Made by a program: the position numbers and the translations under genes | The notes under the pieces: model-generated | What the model saw: only the letters and a program-made list of their open reading frames with translations | The model's database searches: none | What the model was told of the DNA's origin: nothing | From: Hirudo medicinalis | Taxonomy: Eukaryota > Annelida > Clitellata > Hirudinida > Hirudinidae | NCBI GenBank assembly: GCA_011800805.1 | Contig: MPNW01000081.1 | Coordinates: 25,300-83,892 of the forward strand | DNA: 58,593 nucleotides | Reading direction: 5' to 3' | Shown here: piece by piece, positions 17,977 to 30,469 of the stretch | Numbering within the stretch: position 1 is the stretch's first letter | How the letters are laid out: every line of letters starts with the position of its first letter

Positions 17977-19415
17977 ATGTCGAAGTTAAGGAAAATTATC
18001 GACGAAGCGAAGGAAAATAATTTAACTGAAGTAGATTTAGTTGATAGGAATATCGTGAACTTGGTGGATCTGCCGAGTTTGTGTAAGTTATCGTTATATA
18101 ATATAATAATGAGGTTTCACGCGTCATTTTAACCACTCAACAATGATCGTAATAGAATTTTAGAATGCAGCGGAATGGTATGGTGGCCATCGTATGAAGT
18201 GGTTAATGAATTTTAAATTTTTTGTAGTTCAGTTGAGACATCTTACTAGATTGACTTTAAGCCACAATAAGATTGTGGGTAAGTGGACATCAAGAGACGT
18301 AACAATTTCCTAATATATTAAATTTCCACATCTACGAATGTTTCTATTTCTAGAGATTCCCTCAGCAATTGCCGAGTTTATTAACCTGGAAGTGCTAAAC
18401 CTTTTTAACAATCATATTGAGGTATACTCAGACCATTTCAAAAGGACTTTGCCTCTATGATTTGAAACATTTTTATTGTTTAAAGGTTTTGCCTGTGTCA
18501 ATTAGTACTCTACAAAAGTTGAAGATTCTCAATCTTGGGTTTGTGTCTTTATCATGTTGTAGCATGTTTCTATTTCACTTTGATGGTTTGACATTGTCCT
18601 TTTGTCGCTAAAGGATAAATCGCTTAAATGAACTCCCAAGAGGATTTGGTGCCTTTCCTTGCCTCGAAGTACTTGACCTTACTTATAACAATATATCTGA
18701 AGGAAAACTCCCTGGAAATTTTTTTTGTCTGAGTAAGCCAAATATAAAATGTCAAAAATTATTTATCCCCCAGAAAACCCAGAGTAACTAATTCTCTGAA
18801 GATTAAATTATGTTTATCAGACACCTTGAGGGCATTATATCTTGGGGACAATGACTTTGAAGTTTTGCCTAGTGACACAGGGAAGTTGTCAAACTTGCAA
18901 ATCGTAAGTTTCCTCAGTCATTTAAACATATAACTGTTAACAGCATGATTTCTTACAGCTTGTTTTGAGAGACAATGACCTACACACCATACCTAGTGAG
19001 ATTGGAGAACTCTCCAGACTTAAGGAACTCCAAATACAAGGGAATAGGCTAACTGTCTTACCACCTGACCTAGGTTGAAACTATAAAAATTTATTACATG
19101 ATCGATATACAAGAACTTTAAGTTACTCTAGGGAACCTAGACCTAGTGGGGCAAAAGCAAGTTTTCAGGGCAGAAAGAAATCCCTGGGTACCTCCTATCC
19201 AGGACCAGTTCCAACTTGGTATATCTCATGTCTTTGATTTCATAAAAACAGACACCTACAAGTAGTAAGTATGGTTTTATGCATACAACTTTTGCAATTT
19301 GCTGTAATCTCTTATGAATGTTCATAATAGTTTATATGGAAGACACATTGCTGCCAGTGCCCCTCCACCCCCAAAGTATAATGACAAGTCAAAGAAATCC
19401 AGCAGGAAGCATTGA
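17977..19415 (+). CDS. RSU1: Ras suppressor protein 1 (leucine-rich repeat protein)
   Basis: Nine exons: 17977-18082, 18228-18278, 18354-18421, 18486-18538, 18614-18732, 18821-18903, 18959-19073, 19132-19264 and 19331-19415 (TGA). The total is 270 residues, against 277 in human. All junctions are GT-AG and in phase. The protein begins MSKLRKIIDEAKENN. It then has a run of leucine-rich repeats, such as LTRLTLSHNKIV, LEVLNLFNNHIE, LEVLDLTYNNIS, LRALYLGDNDFEVLP and LKELQIQGNRLTVLPPDLG. It ends with the conserved C-terminal cap (NPWVPPIQDQFQLG) and a basic tail. RSU1 binds PINCH in the ILK-PINCH-parvin complex at integrin adhesions and dampens Ras signalling. Introns are only about 55-145 bp. Confidence 0.96.
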
Positions 19416-19665
19416 AAGTCAAGACACCATCTTTTGTAACCAGCTTTAATGTGTCTCCACAATGGTTCTTGTGCAACAGTCATCATGTATTGTCTCTACT
19501 CTTGCTTTGAGTAGTCCAACTACTTACTTTGACAATTTTAAATTCAGAGGCTCTAATTTTTTTGACAAAATTCTCAAATAAAATTTTTATGAACTACTCA
19601 AGGATAATGGTGATATGAAGAGCCTTTTGTTGGCAACAAACCATAATAGTCACAATGTATAATAA

Positions 19666-22377
19666 TTATGAAGTAGGTGTCATTTCCTTCAAGAATTTGC
19701 CTGGACTGGTTTGATTTACTTGGTAGGATTTATGTTTTATCTCTGTGCTTTTTGGGGGAGTGAGTACCCCTTGTGCAAAGGCAGGTAATACAGATGACCT
19801 ACATGCATCAGAACATGCTGTATCCATGTCTTCCTTGTTAAATATCTGTGAAAAACTTTTTTCTTGCACAGCATCCTAGAGAACAACTAAACTTAGACAT
19901 TCTTCTGGATATTTAAAGACACCGCAACTAAAAACTTACCAAAAGTTCCAGGCTGACTACATGAGTTTGTATATTATGGGCTGAATGCTGAGCAATATCA
20001 GGAAATGAGGCACAAACTACAGTGGATTTGTCAGAAATAATATTGTAGTAAGGTTGCATCCAATCTCTGCACTCACTCAATTGTTCCTGGGTTGTAGCTG
20101 CAAAGGTCATTTTTGTTTGTACAGCATTAAATGGTGTTTCAAAAGTCTCTTTCAAAACTAACCTGTTACTTTTGAAAGCATTGATTTGTTACGAATATAG
20201 AAGCTTACAGCTGCTGCTGCCAATATATAATATGAAAATCTAACACTTTCTGAATTTAATATGCATAGATCAATAAGCTGAAAAAGAAATGTTATGGTAT
20301 GTAGCTTTATACAGTTTATTAATGTTTTACACTATCTTACCCTACATATCCTAACAAAAAGATTTTGTTCAAACTGTGTTATTAGGAAATCCGATGGAGA
20401 TTTGCTGTATATGACTTGGAGAAAACATGCCACCCAACAAACTGGCGTAACAGGTGCAATCTTCCAATTGAGCACCTAAATCATAATGAAGCATGTCAAA
20501 GTTTCAACTACAAAATGACAAAATCGATCGAACTGCAGCCTCGTAATTGCTTATTGGCAGCATTATTTATTAGTCATGAAAGTTTCAGAAGGATGCCACA
20601 ATTGATATAATCACTTACACATAAAGAAACAAGAACTTAATTGTCATAACTAGTCTATAATTATAGTTCCTTATTATTATTATATTAAAAGTTTTAAACT
20701 AATCCTACCTGAATTATTTCAAGTTCTTGCTTGAGTATGTCATTTGATGTACAGGCACCATCTGTTATGAAGCTAAAATCTGAGAGTTTTGGTGGATAAA
20801 TTTCCTGAAAATGTGAATTCCATGACTTATAGTTTAATTTCTCACTAGTTGAAATATTTAAATAGATTATGAACCAACAGACCTCAGATTTTGAAGCGAT
20901 AAACAAAGCAGTCACCCCAATCAACTGGAGACATTTCTTTTGAACATCATTTATCCTTGAGAGATACCTATCTATAAAGTCTATGGCAAGATAGAGAGAC
21001 TTCCTCTGCATCTTGTAAACATCACAAACCTATAATTAGTTGTATTTGCAAGTCTCAATCACCAGATAACAAAGGGAAGCAATGTTATGAAAGTCGTTTA
21101 CATTTAGGAAAAATTTTTTACTCTATTCACTTCATGGTTTTAATAACATAAGTGCAAGAACAACTGGACTCAGGTAACACTAATAGTGAATGTTTAACCT
21201 AATTCATGGACTTAAAGATAGATATCTTAGATGAAATTATTATATAATTACTGCAATAATACTAAGATAAGTTGTCAAAAGATTTGTGCCAGAAGGGCTA
21301 GTATTATGTATAATGTTCTTATGCAACCATTCAGTTAAAAAGAATGAAGCAAACCCGGCATTAATTATTAGCATAGGGTATTGTTACCATAAATAAATTT
21401 TTCATCATAAAATAAAATATTTACAAAAACTGATTCCAAGTAGCAGATTCTCAAAGACAATCACCTCATTAAGCCAGTCAAGAAGAATTGCCCTCATCCT
21501 TGGCTGAAGGCCTGGATGTCGCAGGAACAACATTTCGCTTCTCTTATATATATCTTCAGTTTCCTTCAAGACCATTGATTTCCACATTTCATATGAATCT
21601 GACCACTCAAAAAATGGGAGCGGATTATGAAATCTACAGAAATGTTTGCCTTCAGAATTTTTGGATTTGAAAATATCAAAAGAAATGGTCTGATTAAATT
21701 TGTCTAAAGATGGGCAGATGGTTGCTCTTCGCCTGAGTGTGACATTTACTTCTCTGTGCAGAGTTTTGTCATTGTTTGCCTTGGATTAGAATACCAAATT
21801 ATTAGTCAGTGAATAACAGACATATCAAAGCATGAAGACCAACACTCTCTATGCGTTGAATTTTTGCATCCTTTTGGACTAGCGTAAGAGATGACTTTCG
21901 TTTTCTTGAAGGATAGTTGCATCTTCTAAAAAGTTTTGATTTTTCATTAAGTCAGACTCATAGTAAAGTCATAATAAAGACAGCTTTGCTTTATGAAATA
22001 ATGGATTAAAATCCAATTTGAAAATTAGTAAATCTGAAAAACCAACAATACAAAAATTAATTATATGAACCTCCAGAGATTGCAAGTATACAGTGTGCAA
22101 TACACAGTTTAAGGAACTGAATAATCTATTTGCTAACAAGCAAATATCTGTTACATGGTAAAGTAGTTAAAAGTTAGTAGCTACCATTTAAAGGAAATAT
22201 ACAAACATAAGTGCAACGTTAGGAGAACGTGCAATTTTTATGTGTGACAGCTTTAATGTGATCTCATCACAATAGAAATTTTAATTTGTATAGTTTAAAA
22301 TAAAATTCGAGTACTCCAAAATTGGCGACAAACCTCACTGCTACTAACTTAGACTTTGGTTCTTCTTTGATGTCCAT
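19666..22377 (-). CDS. CCNE: G1/S-specific cyclin E
   Basis: Nine exons on the minus strand, 5' to 3': 22377-22334, 21925-21844, 21779-21465, 21029-20883, 20804-20709, 20475-20341, 20277-20163, 20097-19940 and 19875-19666 (TAA). The total is 433 residues. Cyclin E activates CDK2 at the G1/S transition. The basic N-terminal motif SRKRKSSL resembles the cyclin E nuclear signal. The cyclin box has the hydrophobic-patch motif MRAILLDWLNEV, then YLAIDFIDRYLS, LIGVTALFIASKSEEIYPP and DFSFITDGACTSNDIL. The second cyclin fold has VLNWKIAPVTPVCW and LIDLCILNSES. The C-terminus has GVLTPPKS, a match to the Fbw7/Cdc4 phosphodegron. The donor of exon 2 (after AGT at 21844) is weak. Its stop codon is 250 bp from that of convergent RSU1. 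Confidence 0.93.
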
Positions 22378-22930
22378 TCAGTTCAAACTGTAAATATAAT
22401 AGTCTTAACAAATCTATCATATAATAATCCAAGATGTTAAACAAATCGTCAAAGGCCCTATTCTTATCCAATTTTCAGCCTCATCACGATTAATAACCAC
22501 ATGATACGAAACGATGAAAACTAAAAACCTTAAGCAGTTTTCGCTTCACAAATTAATTAAATTTTATATAACAATTTATTATAAACAGCCAATCACCTTT
22601 ATGGGTATTAATTCACATGCAGACTAGTAACTATTCTAAAAATTAGACACTCATTCAGCAAAGCACATACAATCCATCGGACCGATTACCCTAGTTATTA
22701 TTCCCAAAATCGCCCGCCAATTCGCACTTGCGCCGATAGTCTTTTTCAACTTAGTTTCTTAGTAATGTTTTTAAAAATTAAAAATTACTTTTAACAAAAA
22801 TAATGAAAATCAAAATAATTAATATCTTAAAAACAAGTAAACCTTTTCATATTTTGTGTGTCGGTCAACGTTTGAATTCAAAATTTGTGGACAGAGATCA
22901 GAAGTCTGAAATTTAACATATAACTACATC
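22378..22930. other. Upstream region of cyclin E
   Basis: About 550 bp of A+T-rich sequence between the cyclin E start codon and the repeats at 22.9 kb. The one G+C-rich patch, near 22705-22735, is described separately. A 5' UTR intron cannot be excluded. Confidence 0.45.
22709..22722 (-). promoter_or_regulatory. Candidate E2F-binding site upstream of cyclin E
   Basis: The minus strand reads AATTGGCGGGCGA, close to the E2F consensus TTTGGCGGGAAA. It is about 335 bp upstream of the cyclin E ATG and sits in the only G+C-rich patch of this A+T-rich flank. Cyclin E is a classic E2F target, so the position makes sense, but the transcription start site is not known here. Confidence 0.4.
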
Positions 22931-22947
22931 TGTGCCTATATAAAGCG

Positions 22948-23042
22948 CTCCCATATGGTTTAATGGCTAAGTGCTCCTGCATGGTCTAATGGTTAGGACT
23001 TCGCCTCTCACGATGGCACAGATTCGAATCCCGTTGCAGGAG
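22948..23042 (+). pseudogene. Tandem tRNA-Glu-like sequence (pseudo-tRNA or SINE head)
   Basis: At 22948-22970, TCCCATATGGTTTAATGGCTA matches the 5' part of an animal tRNA-Glu. Directly after it, 22975-23042 is a second copy with a perfect acceptor stem (TCCTGCA with TGCAGGA), an A box (TGGTCTAATGGTTAGGA), a CTC anticodon in CTCTCAC, and a B box (ATTCGAATCCC). The anticodon and T stems pair poorly and the unit is several bases short, so it is unlikely to give a working tRNA-Glu(CTC). A SINE head is an equal possibility. Confidence 0.6.
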
Positions 23043-23099
23043 CACCGTCCTATTCATTTAGCTGTGCATAACCCCAATGGATACAAATTTCACCGGTCA

Positions 23100-23830
23100 T
23101 TGACCCATAGCGTCTTTTTAAAATTAGCTAGTTAGCTCTCATTTTTCATGTCTAAGCACAACGGGTACATTAAAATCAACAAATCAGCGGATAATTTATT
23201 TTTTGCGCGAGTGCTTCTCAACTCTGCAAAAAGAGATGTCAAACGCCCAGGAGAGACATTCTTGCAGAAGCAAACAACTAATTCACAGTACCAGCCGACA
23301 TAGAAGGGATGAGGCACTATCCCCAGGTGCTCGTAAAAAGTGACAAGAAGCCGGACAAGGTACTTGTGTCACCGAAAGTCCAAATCATCTCAGTTACGCA
23401 ACGGAATTTAATCAAATAAATAAATTTGTGTCACCGTCGACGGACTGAATGTTCTCATTCTGGAGCTGACGGTACCATGGGATGACAGACTTGAATGTAG
23501 CAATGCGCTCAAGGCGGAAAAGTATGCAGATCTGTCGATGGACTTGGAAGCGAAAAGCTACAGAACAGACCCTTTTCACCATCGAGGTTGGCGCAAGGGG
23601 AGCAATCGGCAGATCGACTTTCCTTCCCCAAGATTGTTCAACCGAGAAAGAACTATGTCTGCTCATTATGGATCTAGCAAATTAGAAGCCAGAAGAAGTC
23701 TTCCTAAGCCATTGCGGAAAAGCCGGAAAATGCCGCCGATCTCCAGATCAATGATCCACCGAAATGACGGGGCCAAATCCTCGTGCTCGAAAATCACTAT
23801 CAACTATCATCCAAGTGGAGTCGAATAAAA
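23100..23830 (+). mobile_element. Non-LTR retrotransposon remnant with restriction-like endonuclease-type domain
   Basis: After removing a 51-bp insertion (23375-23425) the plus strand reads KPDKVLVSPST and, after a one-base frameshift, LNVLILELTVPWDDRLE. It continues with KAEKYADLSMDLEAKS and IEVGARGAIGRSTFLP. The PD followed by ELTVPW pattern is common in retroelement-encoded endonuclease-like domains of invertebrates; the clade is not certain. Upstream the frame continues back towards 23200 with cysteine/arginine-rich sequence. It is frameshifted and not coding. Confidence 0.55.
23375..23425 (+). mobile_element. Extremely 5'-truncated LINE insertion (51 bp) with 11-bp target duplication
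   Basis: The insert is a LINE 3' tail (TCCAAATCATCTCAGTTACG, then CAACGGAATTTAATCAAAT and AAATAAAT). TTGTGTCACCG flanks it on both sides (23364-23374 and 23426-23436). The same tail ends the LINE copies at 31494 and 31920. Excision restores a continuous endonuclease reading frame. Confidence 0.88.
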
Positions 23831-24759
23831 GTCCGTGGCCGAGCCCTGAAAATTTATATCTCCGACTGCCGCTTCAAAGAAATTTTAGACTCCAGTTTAC
23901 ATACATTAAATACAGGGCCTGAAGAACCGAGAGCTTTCATGGCCGCTAAGAGCAACTGAGGCAGACGCGATCGACACCGAAAGGCCAGCAAGAGCCTCTC
24001 ATACATAGAACATACTGGGAAATATGGCTGATCACCGGATGCAGGCAATATCATTGAAATGTACATATTCTTAAGAAAAGTACAAATTAAAGAAACTAAT
24101 GTATGCTGGCCATGACATGAATGATGGTGTTTAATTGACTAGCAACATCTTAACAACTATAACTGACTAAAGTGTCGATTTGATCGCCTAGTAGCTATGT
24201 CATGCCGTGACTGTTCCAACCATGTCTCGTACGACATGTCGATCAAGGTATTCATTTCCCTGTGATGTGCATCTGTGCCGTCACGAACATCTGGAATCCC
24301 TGGTCCTTCAATTGACAGTTGCGTCGGATATGAAGATAATACCGGTGGAAAATGCAATGGCCGTCATTTCTTCGTTTTTTTTTCTTCTGAATGTCAGGCA
24401 AACTAAATTCGTTCTTTAATGACGACAAGTCATCGCTGCAGACATATTAATCACCACTGGTTGCAGTGCACCGCAGTCACTGCCAGATTCCAGATCAACA
24501 AGTTCAGCAAGAGCGCCACCACATTCACCATTCATTTTTCATTTTAGATGCACTCTCGGAAACATCTTTATCATCCACAGGCTGAGCCAAATCTAAAAAG
24601 CTTTCAGAATCCATTCGGACTTCCTTGCTCATTCACCTCATTATGAAATTTCTTTCATTCCATTCACTTCTTTGCGTTTTGTGATTTCTGCATGTCAGCA
24701 ACGCAGGTTAATTAATAAATAAAAATGACAATAATATATCAATAATGATGTATTATAAA
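23831..24759. other. Intergenic sequence, nothing recognised
   Basis: About 930 bp, probably old transposon sequence given its neighbours. No protein motif, terminal repeat or exon was recognised on either strand. Confidence 0.45.
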
Positions 24760-25159
24760 TTTGAAATCGAAAATATTCATCGATCGAGTGCCAAGATGGA
24801 TTCCTGCGGTAGTTGTCCAAGTGTTAGAGGCCATGCTCTATTATGAGCCAAATGGCCCCATTTGGAAAAGACACGTGGAACAGCTGAGGCCAAGATATGG
24901 GGTAGAGGAAGACGATGATCCGGGAGAAGTACCTCACCTCACATCCTCCTTAAAACGGAGTCAGCTTTACCCCAGCATACTCTTCCTTCAAATAACTTTC
25001 AGGAACCGGTCCAGGTACAACCCAGAGGCAGACCCAAAGGACGAAGAAACTTTCAACCTCCACTTCCAGGTCATCTGAGGGAGCCTCTGACACTTCCTCG
25101 AAGATCGAAACGATTACGCCAAAAAGCTTTGCGTGGCTTTATGGCTGGCGGGGAGGAGT
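24760..25159 (+). mobile_element. Ty3/gypsy retrotransposon, integrase C-terminus and 3' end
   Basis: The frame has VPRWIPAVVVQVLE, then YYEPNGPIWKRHVEQLRPRY, the integrase C-terminal (GPY/F-type) region that closes gypsy pol. It continues with an acidic tail. A polypurine tract GGGGAGGAG ends at 25158, directly before the LTR. The 5' part of the element is absent. Confidence 0.7.
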
Positions 25160-25405
25160 TGTTACGTTGCAATACAATAAGGAAACGTTTCGCATAAAAG
25201 TAGTGGATATCGTTGTTCGAGAGCGAGGAATCGTAACGGAGAATTTCGGATTTGGTTACGTGATGTGTCTTTCGAGGAGTTCCCGGGTGATTTTCTGGCA
25301 GTTGTTTCAGATGTCGATAGTCGCATGGTTTATTTCAAGTGTTTTCGGAATAAAGCAAAGTTCTGTTTTTCCTATAAAGTTGAGTCTCATACAAAAAACC
25401 TAACA
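25160..25405 (+). repeat. Probable gypsy 3' LTR (about 246 bp)
   Basis: It begins TGTTACGTTGC immediately after the polypurine tract, contains AATAAAG near 25350, and ends in CTAACA. The TG...CA ends and the position fit a 3' LTR. No second copy lies in the window, so the right boundary is uncertain. Confidence 0.55.
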
Positions 25406-25523
25406 TTTTCTTTTTTTCTTTTGATTTCATTTATAAAGTCAGAATGTTTGGAACAAGAACAGACATTTATTGATCATCAAAAACATTAAAAACATTATTG
25501 ACAAAATCAAAAGCACACAGGTT

Positions 25524-25766
25524 TCATCCTAAAAGATCATCAAGATACAGTTTGATCTTCAAGTCAAGAACAACAGAAGCCTTCTTTTCTTGTGCAATTT
25601 TAAAGTTTAGACAATTCATGTCATCCTCCAGCTTGTTTGGCAAATTCAACACGTGAAACAAATCTTCTGGAAACAACTGGGAATCGGTTGATTGGGAGAT
25701 CGCTCTGCAACTTCCTCGGGGAAATCGGCCTGTCAAGCAAGGAGAGAACGATGTACATGAAAACAT
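25524..25766 (-). other. Unrecognised minus-strand reading frame
   Basis: The frame ends in a charged stretch (CLNFKIAQEKKASVVLDLK, then IKLYLDDLLG and stop). Its composition looks more protein-like than most random frames here, and an acceptor-like AG lies within it, so it could be a last exon. No family was recognised, and it may be a transposon fragment. Confidence 0.2.
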
Positions 25767-26284
25767 TGTCCGAGACTGTTGAGGCAGTCAATAAATGGAT
25801 ATGAAGTCACAGGAACTCCAGGCTGCAATCCACATGAATTGTTAGCGAGGCAATGGGAAAGACAACTCGAATAGGCGCCATGAAATTCATACATTTCTTA
25901 GTGGAGCACCAATAATGTTGGAAAGTTGGCTTTGAGGAGGCGGCCCGGCTCCCGAGAGTGTCCCGCAGTCACTCCTCTGGGGGTTCCGTTGGGGCTTAGC
26001 TAGAGTTTTGAATCTTTGCTAGCACCTCGAAAAATTATGCTAGGGCTTACTTTCGTGGTAGGTCTTTTTTTTTTTTATAGGGGAAACACTGTAGTTTTCG
26101 GACTCATTATCATTATTTGAACAAAATCTCTAGATTTAGAATCTGTTAAAATTTTAATTTAAAATTCTAAATAAAAATATACTTATCGAGTAAAAATTTA
26201 CGTCGGAAGTAAATTCTTTAGAGGCGCATTTGTTATTCTTATTTTGTTTTAGGGGAGTGGTTTTGATTACCGTTAATCGTGTCG
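25767..26284. other. Upstream region of PDCD6
   Basis: About 520 bp. A G+C-rich patch at 25935-25990 and a poly(T) run near 26070 stand out. The sequence next to the ATG should contain the PDCD6 promoter and 5' UTR; no specific site was recognised. Confidence 0.4.
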
Positions 26285-28362
<2,078 letters not shown>

Positions 28363-28440
28363 AGTGCTGGATCCCCAATTGACATTAATGCAAAATAATG
28401 CAACAAACACCAATTTAAAAATTCTGCTCACATAGTGCAT

Positions 28441-29136
28441 TTATTGACCTTTCTTTGTGTTACAGATCAAATCATGTGAAGAACATGCTGTGCAAAGCAC
28501 TTTAAATGATTCCCAAATGCACAAAATGGGTATGACGATCCATAATAAGTTCATAAAAACAAAATAAAACCAAAAGTAGACGACATCACCATAGGGACCG
28601 TGGTTGAAATCTTCTACATATTCAGTTGTGAAATAGAGTACATCACCATAGAGCTGGCACAAACTCAAACAAAGCTGAATGATGTATCTGTTATGGTGGT
28701 GAGTAACAAATGTGTACAGAGCGTACAGTGCTAGAGGTCCGTCTAACAGAGATGTTATCCCCTCCATGCACACTATGAAGCTGTCACCAGCTATGTAACG
28801 GCTGTCGCATATGCTGTACTCTTTCCACATTTGGGCTAAAAATGAGTTATTAGATGGGAGAGTCTGGTAGTTAAAGAAGTAATATCCTTCCAGAACCAGG
28901 TGGATGAATCCACATGAAAAAAACCAACACATCTTCATCCTGCAAATAAAATCTTCTCTCATGTATTTGTTGTAACCAGTAGCTAAATATAGCGCTGCCA
29001 GAAGCGTCGAAAGCATTCCAAAAAACGTCAGCAGTAGTCTAACGCCTGTTTTGCTGTTCGCCACGAAATTCTGCAACTGAAGATTTGGAGGGGTATAGGG
29101 ATGAAATACAGCGTCCATGTTTGTATATCTAAACAA
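28441..29136 (-). CDS. EBP: 3-beta-hydroxysteroid-Delta(8),Delta(7)-isomerase (emopamil-binding protein), intronless
   Basis: A single uninterrupted frame of 231 codons on the minus strand. The start may instead be the second Met at 29118 (MDAVFHPYTPP), which aligns better with the human start. EBP moves the sterol B-ring double bond from C8 to C7 in the endoplasmic reticulum. Catalytic and binding residues known from human EBP are all present: His and Glu in GFIHLVLEGYYF, Glu and Thr in CMEGITSLL, and Asn and Trp in FVFMNLLWIV. Family motifs WKEYSICDSRYIAGDSF and CQLYGDVLYFTTEY are intact. Five hydrophobic membrane segments are visible. The tail is mildly basic (NTKKGQ), as expected for an ER protein. 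Vertebrate EBP genes contain introns, so this copy may be a retrogene or have lost them. Confidence 0.95.
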   Translation of the reverse strand: MFRYTNMDAVFHPYTPPNLQLQNFVANSKTGVRLLLTFFGMLSTLLAALYLATGYNKYMREDFICRMKMCWFFSCGFIHLVLEGYYFFNYQTLPSNNSFLAQMWKEYSICDSRYIAGDSFIVCMEGITSLLDGPLALYALYTFVTHHHNRYIIQLCLSLCQLYGDVLYFTTEYVEDFNHGPYGDVVYFWFYFVFMNLLWIVIPILCIWESFKVLCTACSSHDLICNTKKGQ

Positions 29137-29349
29137 AATTCACCTAATTCTAAAGAAACGACCAAGCCGTCTTTAATTAAATAGCGACTCAGTAGCAGAG
29201 TGGCGTGACGAAACCACGGGTCCCTATTCGTTGCGAGCAACACACCATCAGACGTTCCACCTAGCCAAATCTAATGTAATACGAATACAATGTATTTTAT
29301 GTATTATTTAACTCTACGTAATTTTGGAAATTTCCAAATTTAATATAAA

Positions 29350-29985
29350 GGGCCGTCCATAAATTTTGTCAACAAAATAGGGGATGGAAGGGGGTTTGAA
29401 AAAGTTCGTCAATTCTGGACAAGGTTTGTTAAGATTAATTGACGTAAAAAATCTAAATTTTAACAGAAGGATTTATAATATTACTTAGTCCTTCAGTCGT
29501 CACTGCTTGAACGGATTTGCAAAATCTGTAAACTTCTATGTTGCTTCACAAGCAGAGCCGCTGAGAAGGGGGGGGCAGTAATTTTTAGGGGCCCGCCAAG
29601 ATTTTAAAATATTGATTACCAAATTGCCGTAACAACATATGGGCCCCTTGCCTAGGAGCCCGAAATTTCTGTCGGCAACCCTGTTCACAAGTCATGTTAA
29701 AGAAACATGTAAACATTTAGTAACGCCGACAAGGCGATCATGGGCATGTCAAATTAACATCAACAACAAAAATCAAACATCTGTTTATCAACAAAAAAAA
29801 AACCTTCAGCCAATTCGAAATTTGGCTGCCAAATGTCAGAAAGGCAATTATTATATAAACAAAAAGAAAAGTCAGTTTTTTGACATAATTTTGATAAGGG
29901 GTCTCTAGAAGTATGACAGTTGTTGACAAGAGGGAGGGGGTCAACAATTATCTTAAATTTGTTGACATAATTAATGGACGACCCC
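29350..29985. mobile_element. Non-autonomous DNA transposon (MITE-like) with about 24-bp terminal inverted repeats
   Basis: The left end GGGCCGTCCATAAATTTTGT (continuing CAAC) matches the reverse complement of the right end, GGGTCGTCCATTAATTATGT (continuing CAAC), at 21 of 24 positions. The 636-bp interior has no transposase. It carries a G-rich block near 29565-29580 and GGGGCCCGCC at 29598, which may be a smaller nested element. A target duplication was not clear. The family is not identified. Confidence 0.7.
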
Positions 29986-30469
29986 TAAGAAATTTTAAAA
30001 TATATTTCAACTTGTTCTACAATTTTCATCGGAATTTAATTACATTACATTATTTAAATACATCTTTTAAATGCAAATGTCTGTACTAAATAATAAAAAA
30101 AAATATGTCAAGTAATATTTAGTATAATATTTATCAGGAACAATTTAACAACTAAGACTTCTTTAGGCGCTGAACTCTGTTGACTTTCTGTTTCAAGAGT
30201 TTTTCCTCGGTTATAATGACATTTCTGGCGGTGTGCCTAGGACCAATATCATATGATATGCTAATGAGTTTGAACGTGTTCATTGAATCTGATCATGGGC
30301 TTATACAACCACTCAGAAAAGCTGGACTCCTCACAAAAATATTCGTTTTCGTCACTATCGTGGCTACAAATCTACAGAGCCACCGTCCGCTCTCTTCTTG
30401 ATTACAGCTGCGAGGCGATTTACATGAGGTGAAAACATCAAGGACGTCTACAACAATATCTAGTATCAA
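29986..30469. other. Intergenic sequence before the LINE
   Basis: The last 200 bp may belong to the upstream part of the LINE (decayed coding sequence). The rest is A+T-rich without recognisable content. Confidence 0.4.

Noticed and set aside
22975..23042. Functional tRNA-Glu(CTC) gene
   Set aside because: Anticodon and T stems contain mismatches and the unit is several bases too short, despite the perfect acceptor stem.
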